Shown here: positions 12,295 to 25,480 of the stretch, piece by piece
How positions within the stretch are numbered: position 1 is the first letter of the stretch
Layout of the letters: each line of letters begins with the position of its first letter
Assembly: GCF_000003605.2 (NCBI RefSeq)
Contig: NW_003106153.1
Span: 1 to 64,000 of the forward strand
Length of the DNA stretch: 64,000 nucleotides
From: Saccoglossus kowalevskii
Taxonomy: Eukaryota > Hemichordata > Enteropneusta > Harrimaniidae
Direction: 5' to 3'
Position numbers and translations under genes: made by a program
The notes under the pieces: generated by a model
What the model was told of the DNA's origin: nothing
The model's input: the letters and a program-made list of their open reading frames with translations, nothing else
The model's database searches: none

Positions 12295-12620
12295 GTGGCT
12301 GGACATTTCAGCTTTACTGAGTGTTTGAACATTTCAGCTTTACTGAGTGTTTGAACATTTCAGCTTTACTGAGTGCTTGAACAATTCAGCTTTACTGAGT
12401 GCTTGAACATTTCAGCTTTACTGAGTGCTTGAACATTTCAGCTTTACTGAGTGCTTGAACATTTCAGCTTTACTGAGTGTTTGAACAATTCAGCTTTACT
12501 GAGTGCTTGAACATTTCAGCTTTACTGAGTGTTTGAACAATTCAGCTTTACTGAGTGCTTGAACATTTCAGCTTTACTGAGTGCTTGAACATTTCAGCTT
12601 TACTGAGTGGTTGGACATTT
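12295..12620 (+). repeat. GTGGCTGG to GTGGTTGG block
   Basis: GTGGCTGGACATTT at 12295 and GTGGTTGGACATTT at 12607 are 312 bp (12 units) apart. The same pair with 312 bp occurs at 41289/41601 and 50559/50871, and with 286 bp at 27343/27629. The GTGGCTGG variant alone is also found near 3.7, 19.4, 20.6 and 31.9 kb. Confidence 0.8.
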
Positions 12621-12660
12621 CAGCTTTACTGAGTGTTTGAACATTTCAGCTTTACTGAGT

Positions 12661-12825
12661 GTTGAACAATCAGCTTTACTGAGTGTTGAACATTCAGCTT
12701 TACTGAGTGCTTGAACATTCAGCTTACTGAGTGCTTGAACATTCAGCTTTACTGAGTGCTTAAACATTCAGCTTTACTGAGTGTTTGAACATTCAGCTTT
12801 ACTGAGTGCTTGAACATTCAGCTTT
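12661..12825. other. Indel-dense tract
   Basis: At least six consecutive units are short, with GTGTTGAACAATCAG, several AACATTCAG and CAGCTTACTG. A CTTAAACATTC unit adds a substitution. It ends just before the CAGCTTAAC block. Confidence 0.75.
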
Positions 12826-12922
12826 ACTGAGTGCTTGAACATTTCAGCTTTACTGAGTGTTTGAACATTTCAGCTTTACTGAGTGCTTGAACAATTCAGC
12901 TTTACTGAGTGCTTGAACATTT

Positions 12923-13245
12923 CAGCTTAACTGAGTGCTTGAACATTTCAGCTTTACCGAGTGCTTGAACATTTCAGCTTTACCGAGTGCTTGAACATTT
13001 CAGCTTTACTGAGTGCTTGAACATTTCAGCTTTACTGAGTGCTTGAACATTTCAGCTTTACTGAGTGCTTGAACATTTCAGCTTTACTGAGTGCTTGAAC
13101 ATTTCAGCTTTACTGAGTGCTTGAACATTTCAGCTTTACTGAGTGCTTGAACAATTCAGCTTTACTGAGTGCTTGAACATTTCAGCTTTACTGAGTGCTT
13201 GAACATTTCAGCTTTACTGAGTGTTTGAACATTTCAGCTTTACCG
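12923..13245 (+). repeat. CAGCTTAAC to ACCGAGTGC block
   Basis: CAGCTTAAC at 12923 is followed by two successive TTTACCGAGTGC units and, 312 bp after the start, by another at 13235. Related blocks start at 56150, 57076 and 62062. The last also has two ACCGAGTGC units directly after CAGCTTAAC. Confidence 0.8.
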
Positions 13246-13470
13246 AGTGCTTGAACATTTCAGCTTTACTGAGTGTTTGAACATTTCAGCTTTACTGAGT
13301 GCTTGAACATTTCAGCTTTACTGAGTGTTTGAACATTTCAGCTTTACTGAGTGCTTGAACAATTCAGCTTTACCGAGTGCTTGAACATTTCAGCTTTACT
13401 GAGTGCTTGAACATTTCAGCTTTACTGAGTGGTTGAAAATTTCAGCTTTACTGAGTGTTTGAACATTTCA

Positions 13471-13551
13471 GCTTACTGAGTGTTTGAACAATTCAGCTTT
13501 ACTGAGTGTTGAACAACTCAGCTTACTGAGTGTTTGAACAAATCAGCTTAC
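13471..13551. other. Indel-dense tract
   Basis: Three CAGCTTACTG, one GTGTTGAACAACTCAG and one AACAAATCAG occur within four units. Phase is exact again on both sides. Confidence 0.72.
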
Positions 13552-14356
13552 TGAGTGTTTGAACATTTCAGCTTTACTGAGTGCTTGAACAATTCAGCTT
13601 TACTGAGTGCTTGAACATTTCAGCTTTACTGAGTGTTTGAACAATTCAGCTTTACTGAGTGTTTGAACAATGCAGCTTTACTGAGTCCTTGAACAATTCA
13701 GCTTGACTGAGTCCTTGAACATTTCAGCTTTACTGAGTGTTTGAACATTTCAGCTGTACTGAGTGTTTGAACAATTCAGCTTTACTGAGTGTTTGAACAA
13801 TTCAGCTTTACTGAGTGTTTGAACAATTCAGCTTTACTGAGTGTTTGAACAATTCAGCTTTACTGAGTGCTTGAACAATTCAGCTTTACTGAGTGCTTGA
13901 ACATTTCAGCTTTACTGAGTGCTTGAACATTTCAGCTTTACTGAGTGCTTGAACAATTCAGCTTTACTGAGTGTTTGAACATTTCAGCTTTACTGAGTGC
14001 TTGAACAATTCAGCTTTACTGAGTGCTTGAACAATTCAGCTTTACTGAGTGTTTGAACAATTCAGCTTTACTGAGTGTTAGAACAATTCAGCTTTACTGA
14101 GTGTTTGAACATTTCAGCTTTACTGAGTGCTTGAACAATTCAGCTTTACTGAGTGCTTGAACATTTCAGCTTTACTGAGTGCTTGAACATTTCAGCTTTA
14201 CTGAGTGGTTGAACATTTCAGCTTTACTGAGTGTTTGAACACATCAGCTTTACTGAGTGCTTGAACATTTCAGCTTTACTGAGTGTTTGAACAATTCAGC
14301 TTTACTGAGTGTTTGAACATTTCAGCTTTACTGAGTGCTTGAACAATTCAGCTTTA

Positions 14357-14816
14357 CCGAGTCCTTGAACAATTCAGCTTTACTGAGTGTTTGAACATTT
14401 CAGCTTTACTGAGTGTTTGAACATTTCAGCTTTACTGAGTGCTTGAACATTTCAGCTTTACTGAGTGCTTGAACATTTCAGCTTTACTGAGTGCTTGAAC
14501 ATTTCAGCTTTACTGAGTGTTTGAACAATTCAGCTTTACTGAGTGCTTGAACAATTCAGCTTTACTGAGTGCTTGAACAATTCAGCATTACTGAGTGTTT
14601 GAACAATTCAGCTTTACTGAGTGTTTGAACATTTCAGCTTTACTGAGTGCTTGAACAATTCAGCTTTACTGAGTGCTTGAACATTTCAGCTTTACTGAGT
14701 GCTTGAACATTTCAGCTTTACTGAGTGCTTGAACATTTCAGCTTTACTGAGTGTTTGAACATTTCAGCTTTACTGAGTGCTTGAACATTTCAGCTTTACT
14801 GAGTGTTTGAACTATT
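14357..14816 (+). repeat. Higher-order module copy lacking CAACTTT
   Basis: CCGAGTCC at 14357, CAGCAT at 14583 (226 bp) and the GAACTATT variant at 14813 (230 bp) keep the module order. The unit before CCGAGTCC has an ordinary CAGCTTT in place of CAACTTT. The copy runs toward the indel-dense tract at 14991 and shows no GTTTTAAC. Confidence 0.8.
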
Positions 14817-14990
14817 CAGCTTTACTGAGTGTTTGAACATTTCAGCTTTACTGAGTGCTTGAACATTTCAGCTTTACTGAGTGCTTGAACATTTCAGCTT
14901 TACTGAGTGCTTGAACATTTCAGCTTTACTGAGTGTTTGAACATTTCAGCTTTACTGAGTGCTTGAACATTTCAGCTTTACTGAGTGCTT

Positions 14991-15050
14991 GAACATTCAG
15001 CTTTACTGAGTGCTTGACATTTCAGCTTTACTGAGTGTTTGACATTTCAG
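14991..15050. other. Indel-dense tract, short
   Basis: AACATTCAG, CTTGACATTT and TTTGACATTT follow each other, three shortened units in a row. They abut the end of the module copy at 14.4-14.8 kb. Confidence 0.65.
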
Positions 15051-17906
15051 CTTTACTGAGTGTTTGAACAATTCAGCTTTACTGAGTGTTAGAACAATTC
15101 AGCTTTACTGAGTGCTTGAACAATTCAGCTTTACTGAGTGCTTGAACATTTCAGCTTTACTGAGTGCTTGAACATTTCAGCTTTACTGAGTGGTTGAACA
15201 TTTCAGCTTTACTGAGTGTTTGAACATTTCAGCTTTACTGAGTGTTTGAACAATTCAGCTTTACTGAGTCCTTGAACAATTCAGCTTTACTGAGTCCTTG
15301 AACATTTCAGCTTTACTGAGTGCTTGAACAATTCAGCTTTACTGAGTGTTTGAACAATTCAGCTTTACTGAGTGTTTGAACAATTCAGCTTTACTGAGTG
15401 TTTGAACATTTCAGCTTTACTGAGTGTTTGAACAATTCAGCTTTACTGAGTCCTTGAACAATTCAGCTTTACTGAGTCCTTGAACATTTCAGCTTTACTG
15501 AGTGCTTGAACAATTCAGCTTTACTGAGTGTTTGAACAATTCAGCTTTACTGAGTGTTTGAACAATTCAGCTTTACTGAGTGTTTGAACATTTCAGCTTT
15601 ACTGAGTGCTTCAACAATTCAGCTTTACTGAGTATTTGAACATTTCAGCTTTACTGAGTGTTTGAACAATTCAGCTTTACTGAGTCCTTGAACAATTCAG
15701 CTTTACTGAGTCCTTGAACATTTCAGCTTTACTGAGTGTTTGAACAATTCAGCTTTACTGAGTGTTTGAACAATTCAGCTTTACTGAGTGTTTGAACATT
15801 TCAGCTTCACTGAGTGTTTGAACATTTCAGCTTTACTGAGTGTTTGAACAATTCAGCTTTACTGAGTGTTTGAACAATTCAGCTGTACTGAGTGTTTGAA
15901 CAATTCAGCTTACTGAGTGTTTGAACAATTCAGCTTTACTGAGTGTTTGAACAATTCAGCTTTACTGAGTGCTTGAACAATTCAGCTTTACTGAGTGTTT
16001 GAACATTTCAGCTTTACTGAGTGCTTGAACAATTCAGCTTTACTGAGTGCTTGAACAATTCAGCTTTACTGAGTGCTTGAACAATTCAGCTTTACTGAGT
16101 GCTTGAACATTTCAGCTTTACTGAGTGCTTGAACATTTCAGCTTTACTGAGTGCTTGAACATTTCAGCTTTACTGAGTGCTTGAACATTTCAGCTTTACT
16201 GAGTGCTTGAACATTTCAGCTTTACTGAGTGTTTTAACATTTCAGCTTTACTGAGTGCTTGAACATTTCAGCTTTACTGAGTGCTTGAACATTTCAGCTT
16301 TACTGAGTGCTTGAACATTTCAGCTTTACTGAGTGTTTGAACATTTCAGCTTTACTGAGTGCTTGAACATTTCAGCTTTACTGAGTGTTTGAACAATTCA
16401 GCTTTACTGAGTGTTTGAACATTTCAGCTTTACTGAGTGCTTGAACAATTCAGCTTTACTGAGTGCTTGAACAATTCAGCTTTACTGAGTGTTTGAACAT
16501 TTCAGCTTTACTGAGTGCTTGAACATTTCAGCTTTACTGAGTGCTTGAACAATTCAGCTTTACTGAGTGCTTGAACAATTCAGCATTACTGAGTGTTTGA
16601 ACAATTCAGCTTTACTGAGTGTTTGAACATTTCAGCTTTACTGAGTGCTTGAACAATTCAGCTTTACTGAGTGCTTGAACATTTCAGCTTTACTGAGTGC
16701 TTGAACAATTCAGCTTTACTGAGTGCTTGAACAATTCAGCTTTACTGAGTGCTTGAACAATTCAGCTTTACTGAGTGCTTGAACATTTCAGCTTTACTGA
16801 GTGTTTGAACATTTCAGCTTTACTGAGTGTTTGAACAATTCAGCTTTACTGAGTCCTTGAACAATTCAGCTTTACTGAGTCCTTGAACATTTCAGCTTTA
16901 CTGAGTGCTTGAACATTTCAGCTTTACTGAGTGCTTGAACAATTCAGCTTTACTGAGTGCTTGAACAATTCAGCTTTACTGAGTGCTTGAACAATTCAGC
17001 TTTACTGAGTGTTTGAACATTTCAGCTTTACTGAGTGCTTGAACAATTCAGCTTTACTGAGTGCTTGAACATTTCAGCTTTACTGAGTGCTTGAACATTT
17101 CAGCTTTACTGAGTGCTTGAACATTTCAGCTTTACTGAGTGCTTGAACATTTCAGCTTTACTGAGTGTTTGAACATTTCAGCTTTACTGAGTGCTTGAAC
17201 ATTTCAGCTTTACTGAGTGTTTGAACAATTCAGCTTTACTGAGTGTTTGAACATTTCAATTTTACTGAGTGTTTGAACAATTCAGCTTTACCGAGTCCTT
17301 GAACAATTCAGCTTTACTGAGTGTTTGAACAATTCAGCTTTACTGAGTCCTTGAACAATTCAGCTTTACTGAGTCCTTGAACATTTCAGCTTTACTGAGT
17401 GCTTGAACAATTCAGCTTTACTGAGTGTTTGAACAATTCAGCTTTACTGAGTGTTTGAACAATTCAGCTTTACTGAGTGTTTGAACATTTCAGCTTTACT
17501 GAGTGCTTCAACAATTCAGCTTTACTGAGTGTTTGAACATTTCAGCTTTACTGAGTGTTTGAACATTTCAGCTTTACTGAGTGCTTGAACAATTCAGCTT
17601 TACTGAGTGCTTGAACATTTCAGCTTTACTGAGTGCTTGAACATTTCAGCTTTACTGAGTGCTTGAACATTTCAGCTTTACTGAGTGTTTGAACAATTCA
17701 GCTTTACTGAGTGCTTGAACAATTCAGCTTTACTGAGTGCTTGAACATTTCAGCTTTACTGAGTGCTTGAACATTTCAGCTTTACTGAGTGTTTGAAGAT
17801 TTCAGCTTTACTGAGTGGTTGAACAATTCAGCTTTACTGAGTGTTTGAACATTTCAGCTTTACTGAGTGTTTGAACAATTCAGCTTTACTGAGTGTTTGA
17901 ACATTT

Positions 17907-17960
17907 CAGCTTACTGAGTGCTTGAACAAATCAGCTTTACTGAGTGCTTGAACATTCAGC
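17907..17960. other. Indel-dense tract, short
   Basis: CAGCTTACTG, AACAAATCAG and AACATTCAG occur within two units. The following segment repeats the GTGGTTGAAC context found just upstream at 17.8 kb. Confidence 0.62.
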
Positions 17961-19608
17961 TTTACTGAGTGCTTGAACATTTCAGCTTTACTGAGTGGTT
18001 GAACAATTCAGCTTTACTGAGTGTTTGAACATTTCAGCTTTACTGAGTGTTTGAACAATTCAGCTTTACTGAGTGCTTGAACAATTCAGCTTTACTGAGT
18101 GTTTGAACATTTCAGCTTTACTGAGTGCTTGAACAATTCAGCTTTACTGAGTGTTTGAACATTTCAGCTTTACTGAGTGCTTGAACAATTCAGCTTTACT
18201 GAGTGTTAGAACAATTCAGCTTTACTGAGTGTTTGAACATTTCAGCTTTACTGAGTGCTTGAACATTTCAGCTTTACTGAGTGTTTGAACATTTCAGCTT
18301 TACTGAGTGCTTGAACATTTCAGCTTTACTGAGTGTTTGAACAATTCAGCTTTACTGAGTGTTTGAACAATTCAGCTTTACTGAGTCCTTGAACAATTCA
18401 GCTTTACTGAGTCCTTGAACATTTCAGCTTTACTGAGTGTTTGAACATTTCAGCTTTACTGAGTGTTTGAACAATTCAGCTTTACTGAGTGTTTGAACAA
18501 TTCAGCTTTACTGAGTGTTTGAACAATTCAGCTTTACTGAGTGCTTGAACATTTCAGCTTTACTGAGTGCTTGAACAATTCAGCTTTACAGAGTGCTTGA
18601 ACATTTCAGCTTTACTGAGTGTTTGAACATTTCAGCTTTACTGAGTGCTTGAACATTTCAGCTTTACTGAGTGTTTGAACAATTCAGCTTTACTGAGTGT
18701 TTGAACAATGCAGCTTTACTGAGTCCTTGAACAATTCAGCTTTACTGAGTCCTTGAACATTTCAGCTTTACTGAGTGTTTGAACATTTCAGCTGTACTGA
18801 GTGTTTGAACAATTCAGCTTTACTGAGTGTTTGAACAATTCAGCTTTACTGAGTGTTTGAACAATTCAGCTTTACTGAGTGTTTGAACAATTCAGCTTTA
18901 CTGAGTGCTTGAACAATTCAGCTTTACTGAGTGTTTGAACATTTCAGCTTTACTGAGTGCTTGAACATTTCAGCTTTACTGAGTGCTTGAACAATTCAGC
19001 TTTACTGAGTGTTTGAACATTTCAGCTTTACTGAGTGCTTGAACAATTCAGCTTTACTGAGTGCTTGAACAATTCAGCTTTACTGAGTGTTTGAACAATT
19101 CAGCTTTACTGAGTGTTAGAACAATTCAGCTTTACTGAGTGTTTGAACATTTCAGCTTTACTGAGTGCTTGAACATTTCAGCTTTACTGAGTCCTTGAAC
19201 ATTTCAGCTTTACTGAGTGCTTGAACATTTCAGCTTTACTGAGTGTTTGAACAATTCAGCTTTACTGAGTGCTTGAACATTTCAGCTTTACTGAGTGTTT
19301 GAACAATTCAGCTTTACTGAGTGCTTGAACATTTCAGCTTTACTGAGTGCTTGAACATTTCAGCTTTACTGAGTGGCTGGACATTTCAGCTTTACTGAGT
19401 GTTTGAACATTTCAGCTTTACTGAGTGTTTGAACATTTCAGCTTTACTGAGTGCTTGAACAATTCAGCTTTACTGAGTGCTTGAACATTTCAGCTTTACT
19501 GAGTGCTTGAACATTTCAGCTTTACTGAGTGCTTGAACATTTCAGCTTTACTGAGTGTTTGAACAATTCAGCTTTACTGAGTGTTTGAACATTTCAGCTT
19601 TACTGAGT

Positions 19609-19750
19609 GCTGAACAATTCAGCTTTACTGAGTGCTTGAACATTTCAGCTTTACTGAGTGCTTGAACATTTCAGCTTTACTGAGTGCTTGAACATTCAGC
19701 TTTACTGAGTGCTTGAACATTCAGCTTTACTGAGTGTTTGAACATTCAGC
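19609..19750. other. Indel-dense tract
   Basis: GTGCTGAAC and three AACATTCAG units lose one base each. The module copy at 19825 begins shortly after in perfect phase. Confidence 0.68.
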
Positions 19751-19824
19751 TTTACTGAGTGCTTGAACATTTCAGCTTTACTGAGTGTTTGAACAATTCA
19801 GCTTTACTGAGTGTTTGAACATTT

Positions 19825-20240
19825 CAACTTTACTGAGTGTTTGAACAATTCAGCTTTACCGAGTCCTTGAACAATTCAGCTTTACCGAGTGTTTGAACAT
19901 TTCAGCTTTACTGAGTGTTTGAACATTTCAGCTTTACTGAGTGCTTGAACATTTCAGCTTTACTGAGTGCTTGAACATTTCAGCTTTACTGAGTGCTTGA
20001 ACATTTCAGCTTTACTGAGTGTTTGAACAATTCAGCTTTACTGAGTGCTTGAACAATTCAGCTTTACTGAGTGCTTGAACAATTCAGCATTACTGAGTGT
20101 TTGAACAATTCAGCTTTACTGAGTGTTTGAACATTTCAGCTTTACTGAGTGCTTGAACAATTCAGCTTTACTGAGTGCTTGAACATTTCAGCTTTACTGA
20201 GTGCTTGAACATTTCAGCTTTACTGAGTGTTTGAACTATT
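19825..20240 (+). repeat. Higher-order module copy with short last interval
   Basis: CAACTTT at 19825, CCGAGTCC at 19859 (34 bp) and CAGCAT at 20085 (226 bp) match the copy at 5.2 kb. The TATT variant follows after only 152 bp at 20237, as in the 9.3-kb copy. This copy therefore combines interval lengths found separately in two others, which is what recombination between copies would produce. Confidence 0.8.
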
Positions 20241-21380
20241 CAGCTTTACTGAGTGTTTGAACATTTCAGCTTTACTGAGTGTTTGAACATTTCAGCTTTA
20301 CTGAGTGCTTGAACATTTCAGCTTTACTGAGTGCTTGAACATTTCAGCTTTACTGAGTGCTTGAACATTTCAGCTTTACTGAGTGTTTGAACATTTCAGC
20401 TTTACTGAGTGCTTGAACATTTCAGCTTTACTGAGTGCTTGAACATTTCAGCTTTACTGAGTGCTTGAACATTTCAGCTTTACTGAGTGCTTGAACATTT
20501 CAGCTTTACTGAGTGCTTGAACATTTCAGCTTTACTGAGTGTTTGAACATTTCAGCTTTACTGAGTGCTTGAACATTTCAGCTTTACTGAGTGCTTGAAC
20601 ATTTCAGCTTTACTGAGTGGCTGGACATTTCAGCTTTACTGAGTGTTTGAACATTTCAGCTTTACTGAGTGTTTGAACATTTCAGCTTTACTGAGTGCTT
20701 GAACAATTCAGCTTTACTGAGTGCTTGAACATTTCAGCTTTACTGAGTGCTTGAACATTTCAGCTTTACTGAGTGCTTGAACATTTCAGCTTTACTGAGT
20801 GTTTGAACAATTCAGCTTTACTGAGTGCTTGAACATTTCAGCTTTACTGAGTGTTTGAACATTTCAGCTTTACTGAGTGTTTGAACATTTCAGCTTTACT
20901 GAGTGTTTGAACAATTCAGCTTTACTGAGTCCTTGAACAATTCAGCTTTACTGAGTCCTTGAACATTTCAGCTTTACTGAGTGCTTGAACAATTCAGCTT
21001 TACTGAGTGTTTGAACAATTCAGCTTTACTGAGTGTTTGAACATTTCAGCTTTACTGAGTGCTTCAACAATTCAGCTTTACTGAGTGTTTGAACAATTCA
21101 GCTTTACTGAGTGCTTGAACAATTCAGCTTTACTGAGTGTTTGAACAATTCAGCTTTACTGAGTGTTTGAACATTTCAGCTTTACTGAGTGCTTGAACAA
21201 TTCAGCTTTACTGAGTGCTTGAACATTTCAGCTTTACTGAGTGCTTGAACATTTCAGCTTTACTGAGTGCTTGAACATTTCAGCTTTACTGAGTGCTTGA
21301 ACATTTCAGCTTTACTGAGTGTTTGAACATTTCAGCTTTACTGAGTGCTTGAACATTTCAGCTTTACTGAGTGTTTGAAC

Positions 21381-21666
21381 TATTCAGCTTTACTGAGTGT
21401 TTGAACATTTCAGCTTTACTGAGTGCTTGAACATTTCAGCTTTACTGAGTGCTTGAACATTTCAGCTTTACTGAGTGCTTGAACATTTCAGCTTTACTGA
21501 GTGCTTGAACATTTCAGCTTTACTGAGTGTTTGAACATTTCAGCTTTACTGAGTGCTTGAACATTTCAGCTTTACTGAGTGCTTGAACATTTCAGCTTTA
21601 CTGAGTGCTTGAACATTTCAGCTTTACTGAGTGCTTGAACATTTCAGCTTTACTGAGTGTTTTAAC
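21381..21666 (+). repeat. GAACTATT to GTTTTAAC block, 276-bp spacing
   Basis: The TATT of GAACTATT is at 21381 and GTGTTTTAAC at 21657, 276 bp apart. The same spacing occurs in the blocks at 9.5, 32.9, 33.7 and 54.7 kb. The units between are almost all C16/T24 with a single T16 unit near the middle. Confidence 0.8.
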
Positions 21667-23684
21667 ATTTCAGCTTTACTGAGTGCTTGAACATTTCAGC
21701 TTTACTGAGTGCTTGAACATTTCAGCTTTACTGAGTGCTTGAACATTTCAGCTTTACTGAGTGTTTGAACATTTCAGCTTTACTGAGTGCTTGAACATTT
21801 CAGCTTTACTGAGTGTTTGAACAATTCAGCTTTACTGAGTGTTTGAACATTTCAGCTTTACTGAGTGCTTGAACAATTCAGCTTTACTGAGTGCTTGAAC
21901 ATTTCAGCTTTACTGAGTGTTTGAACAATTCAGCTTTACTGAGTGCTTGAACATTTCAGCTTTACTGAGTGCTTGAACAATTCAGCTTTACTGAGTGTTT
22001 GAACAATTCAGCTTTACTGAGTGTTTGAACAATTCAGCTTTACTGAGTGTTTGAACATTTCAGCTTTACTGAGTGCTTCAACAATTCAGCTTTACTGAGT
22101 GTTTGAACATTTCAGCTTTACTGAGTGTTTGAACATTTCTGCTTTACTGAGTGCTTGAACAATTCAGCTTTACTGAGTGCTTGAACATTTCAGCTTTACT
22201 GAGTGTTTGAACAATTCAGCTTTACTGAGTGCTTGAACATTTCAGCTTTACTGAGTGGTTGAACATTTCAGCTTTACTGAGTGGTTGAACATTTCAGCTT
22301 TACTGAGTGTTTGAACATTTCAGCTTTACTGAGTGTTTGAACAATTCAGCTTTACTGAGTCCTTGAACAATTCAGCTTTACTGAGTCCTTGAACATTTCA
22401 GCTTTACTGAGTGCTTGAACAATTCAGCTTTACTGAGTGTTTGAACAATTCAGCTTTACTGAGTGTTTGAACAATTCAGCTTTACTGAGTGTTTGAACAT
22501 TTCAGCTTTACTGAGTGCTTCAACAATTCAGCTTTACTGAGTGTTTGAACATTTCAGCTTTACTGAGTGTTTGAACATTTCAGCTTTACTGAGTGCTTGA
22601 ACAATTCAGCTTTACTGAGTGCTTGAACATTTCAGCTTTACAGAGTGCTTGAACAATTCAGCTTTACTGAGTCCTTGAACAATTCAGCTTTACTGAGTCC
22701 TTGAACATTTCAGCTTTACTGAGTGCTTGAACAATTCAGCTTTACTGAGTGTTTGAACAATTCAGCTTTACTGAGTGTTTGAACAATTCAGCTTTACTGA
22801 GTGTTTGAACATTTCAGCTTTACTGAGTGCTTCAACAATTCAGCTTTACTGAGTGTTTGAACATTTCAGCTTTACTGAGTGTTTGAACATTTCTGCTTTA
22901 CTGAGTGCTTGAACAATTCAGCTTTACTGAGTGCTTGAACATTTCAGCTTTACTGAGTGCTTGAACATTTCAGCTTTACTGAGTGCTTGAACATTTCAGC
23001 TTTACTGAGTGTTTGAACATTTCAGCTTTACTGAGTGCTTGAACAATTCAGCTTTACTGAGTGCTTGAACATTTCAGCTTTACTGAGTGCTTGAACATTT
23101 CAGCTTTACTGAGTGCTTGAACAATTCAGCTTTACTGAGTGCTTGAACATTTCAGCTTTACTGAGTGCTTGAACATTTCAGCTTTACTGAGTGTTTGAAC
23201 ATTTCAGCTTTACTGAGTGCTTGAACATTTCAGCTTTACTGAGTGTTTGAACATTTCAGCTTTACTGAGTGTTTGAACAATTCAGCTTTACTGAGTGTTA
23301 GAACAATTCAGCTTTACTGAGTGTTTGAACATTTCAGCTTTACTGAGTGCTTGAACAATTCAGCTTTACTGAGTGCTTGAACATTTCAGCTTTACTGAGT
23401 GCTTGAACATTTCAGCTTTACTGAGTGGTTGAACATTTCAGCTTTACTGAGTGTTTGAACATTTCAGCTTTACTGAGTGTTTGAACAATTCAGCTTTACT
23501 GAGTCCTTGAACAATTCAGCTTTACTGAGTCCTTGAACATTTCAGCTTTACTGAGTGCTTGAACAATTCAGCTTTACTGAGTGTTTGAACAATTCAGCTT
23601 TACTGAGTGTTTGAACAATTCAGCTTTACTGAGTGTTTGAACATTTCAGCTTTACTGAGTGCTTCAACAATTCAGCTTTACTGA

Positions 23685-24721
23685 GTATTTGAACATTTCA
23701 GCTTTACTGAGTGTTTGAACAATTCAGCTTTACTGAGTCCTTGAACAATTCAGCTTTACTGAGTCCTTGAACATTTCAGCTTTACTGAGTGTTTGAACAA
23801 TTCAGCTTTACTGAGTGTTTGAACAATTCAGCTTTACTGAGTGTTTGAACATTTCAGCTTCACTGAGTGTTTGAACATTTCAGCTTTACTGAGTGTTTGA
23901 ACAATTCAGCTTTACTGAGTGTTTGAACAATTCAGCTTTACTGAGTGTTTGGACATTTCAGCTTTACTGAGTGTTTGAACATTTCAGCTTTACTGAGTGT
24001 TTGAACAATTCAGCTTTACTGAGTGTTTGAACAATTCAGCTTTACTGAGTGTTTGAACAATTCAGCTTTACTGAGTGCTTGAACATTTCAGCTTTACTGA
24101 GTGCTTGAACAATTCAGCTTTACTGAGTGCTTGAACAATTCAGCTTTACTGAGTGTTTGAACAATGCAGCTTTACTGAGTCCTTGAACAATTCAGCTTTA
24201 CTGAGTATTTGAACATTTCAGCTTTACTGAGTGTTTGAACAATTCAGCTTTACTGAGTGTTTGAACATTTCAGCTTCACTGAGTGTTTGAACATTTCAGC
24301 TTTACTGAGTGTTTGAACAATTCAGCTTTACTGAGTGTTTGAACAATTCAGCTTTACTGAGTGTTTGGACATTTCAGCTTTACTGAGTGTTTGAACATTT
24401 CAGCTTTACTGAGTGTTTGAACAATTCAGCTTTACTGAGTGTTTGAACAATTCAGCTTTACTGAGTGTTTGAACAATTCAGCTTTACTGAGTGCTTGAAC
24501 AATTCAGCTTTACTGAGTGTTTGAACATTTCAGCTTTACTGAGTGCTTGAACAATTCAGCTTTACTGAGTGCTTGAACAATTCAGCTTTACTGAGTGTTT
24601 GAACAATGCAGCTTTACTGAGTCCTTGAACAATTCAGCTTTACTGAGTCCTTGAACATTTCAGCTTTACTGAGTCCTTGAACATTTCAGCTTTACTGAGT
24701 GTTTGAACATTTCAGCTGTAC
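23685..24721 (+). repeat. Partial tandem duplication with GTATTT and CTTCAC landmarks
   Basis: GTATTTGAAC (G15A) occurs at 23685 and 24205, 520 bp apart (20 units). CAGCTTCAC (T7C) follows at 23855 and 24271, 416 bp apart (16 units), and AATG at 24167 and 24609, 442 bp apart (17 units). The two halves are therefore copies of one segment that differ by loss or gain of whole units. CTGTAC appears only after the second AATG, at 24713. Confidence 0.8.
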
Positions 24722-24810
24722 TGAGTGTTTGAACAATTCAGCTTTACTGAGTGTTTGAACAATTCAGCTTTACTGAGTGTTTGAACAATTCAGCTTTACT
24801 GAGTGCTTGA

Positions 24811-24940
24811 ACAATCAGCTTACTGAGTGTTGAACATTCAGCTTTACTGAGTGCTTCAACAATCAGCTTACTGAGTGCTTCAACAAATCAGCTTACTGAG
24901 TGTTTGAACATTTCAGCTTTACTGAGTGTTTGAACATTCA
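24811..24940. other. Indel-dense tract
   Basis: AACAATCAG, three CAGCTTACTG, GTGTTGAAC, two CTTCAACAA variants in successive units and AACATTCAG are packed into about five units. Confidence 0.72.
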
Positions 24941-25480
24941 GCTTTACTGAGTGCTTGAACAATTCAGCTTTACTGAGTGCTTGAACATTTCAGCTTTACA
25001 GAGTGCTTGAACATTTCAGCTTTACTGAGTGTTTGAACATTTCAGCTTTACTGAGTGCTTGAACAATTCAGCTTTACTGAGTGCTTGAACATTTCAGCTT
25101 TACTGAGTGCTTGAACATTTCAGCTTTACTGAGTGTGTGAACAATTCAGCTTTACTGAGTGCTTGAACAATTCAGCTTTACTGAGTGCTTGAACATTTCA
25201 GCTTTACTGAGTGCTTGAACATTTCAGCTTTACTGAGTGTTTGAACATTTCAGCTTTACTGAGTGCTTGAACAATTCAGCTTTACTGAGTGCTTGAACAT
25301 TTCAGCTTTACTGAGTGCTTGAACATTTCAGCTTTACTGAGTGCTTGAACATTTCAGCTTTACTGAGTGTTTGAACATTTCAGCTTTACTGAGTGTTTGA
25401 ACATTTCAGCTTTACTGAGTGCTTGAACAATTCAGCTTTACTGAGTGCTTGAACATTTCAGCTTTACTGAGTGCTTGAAC

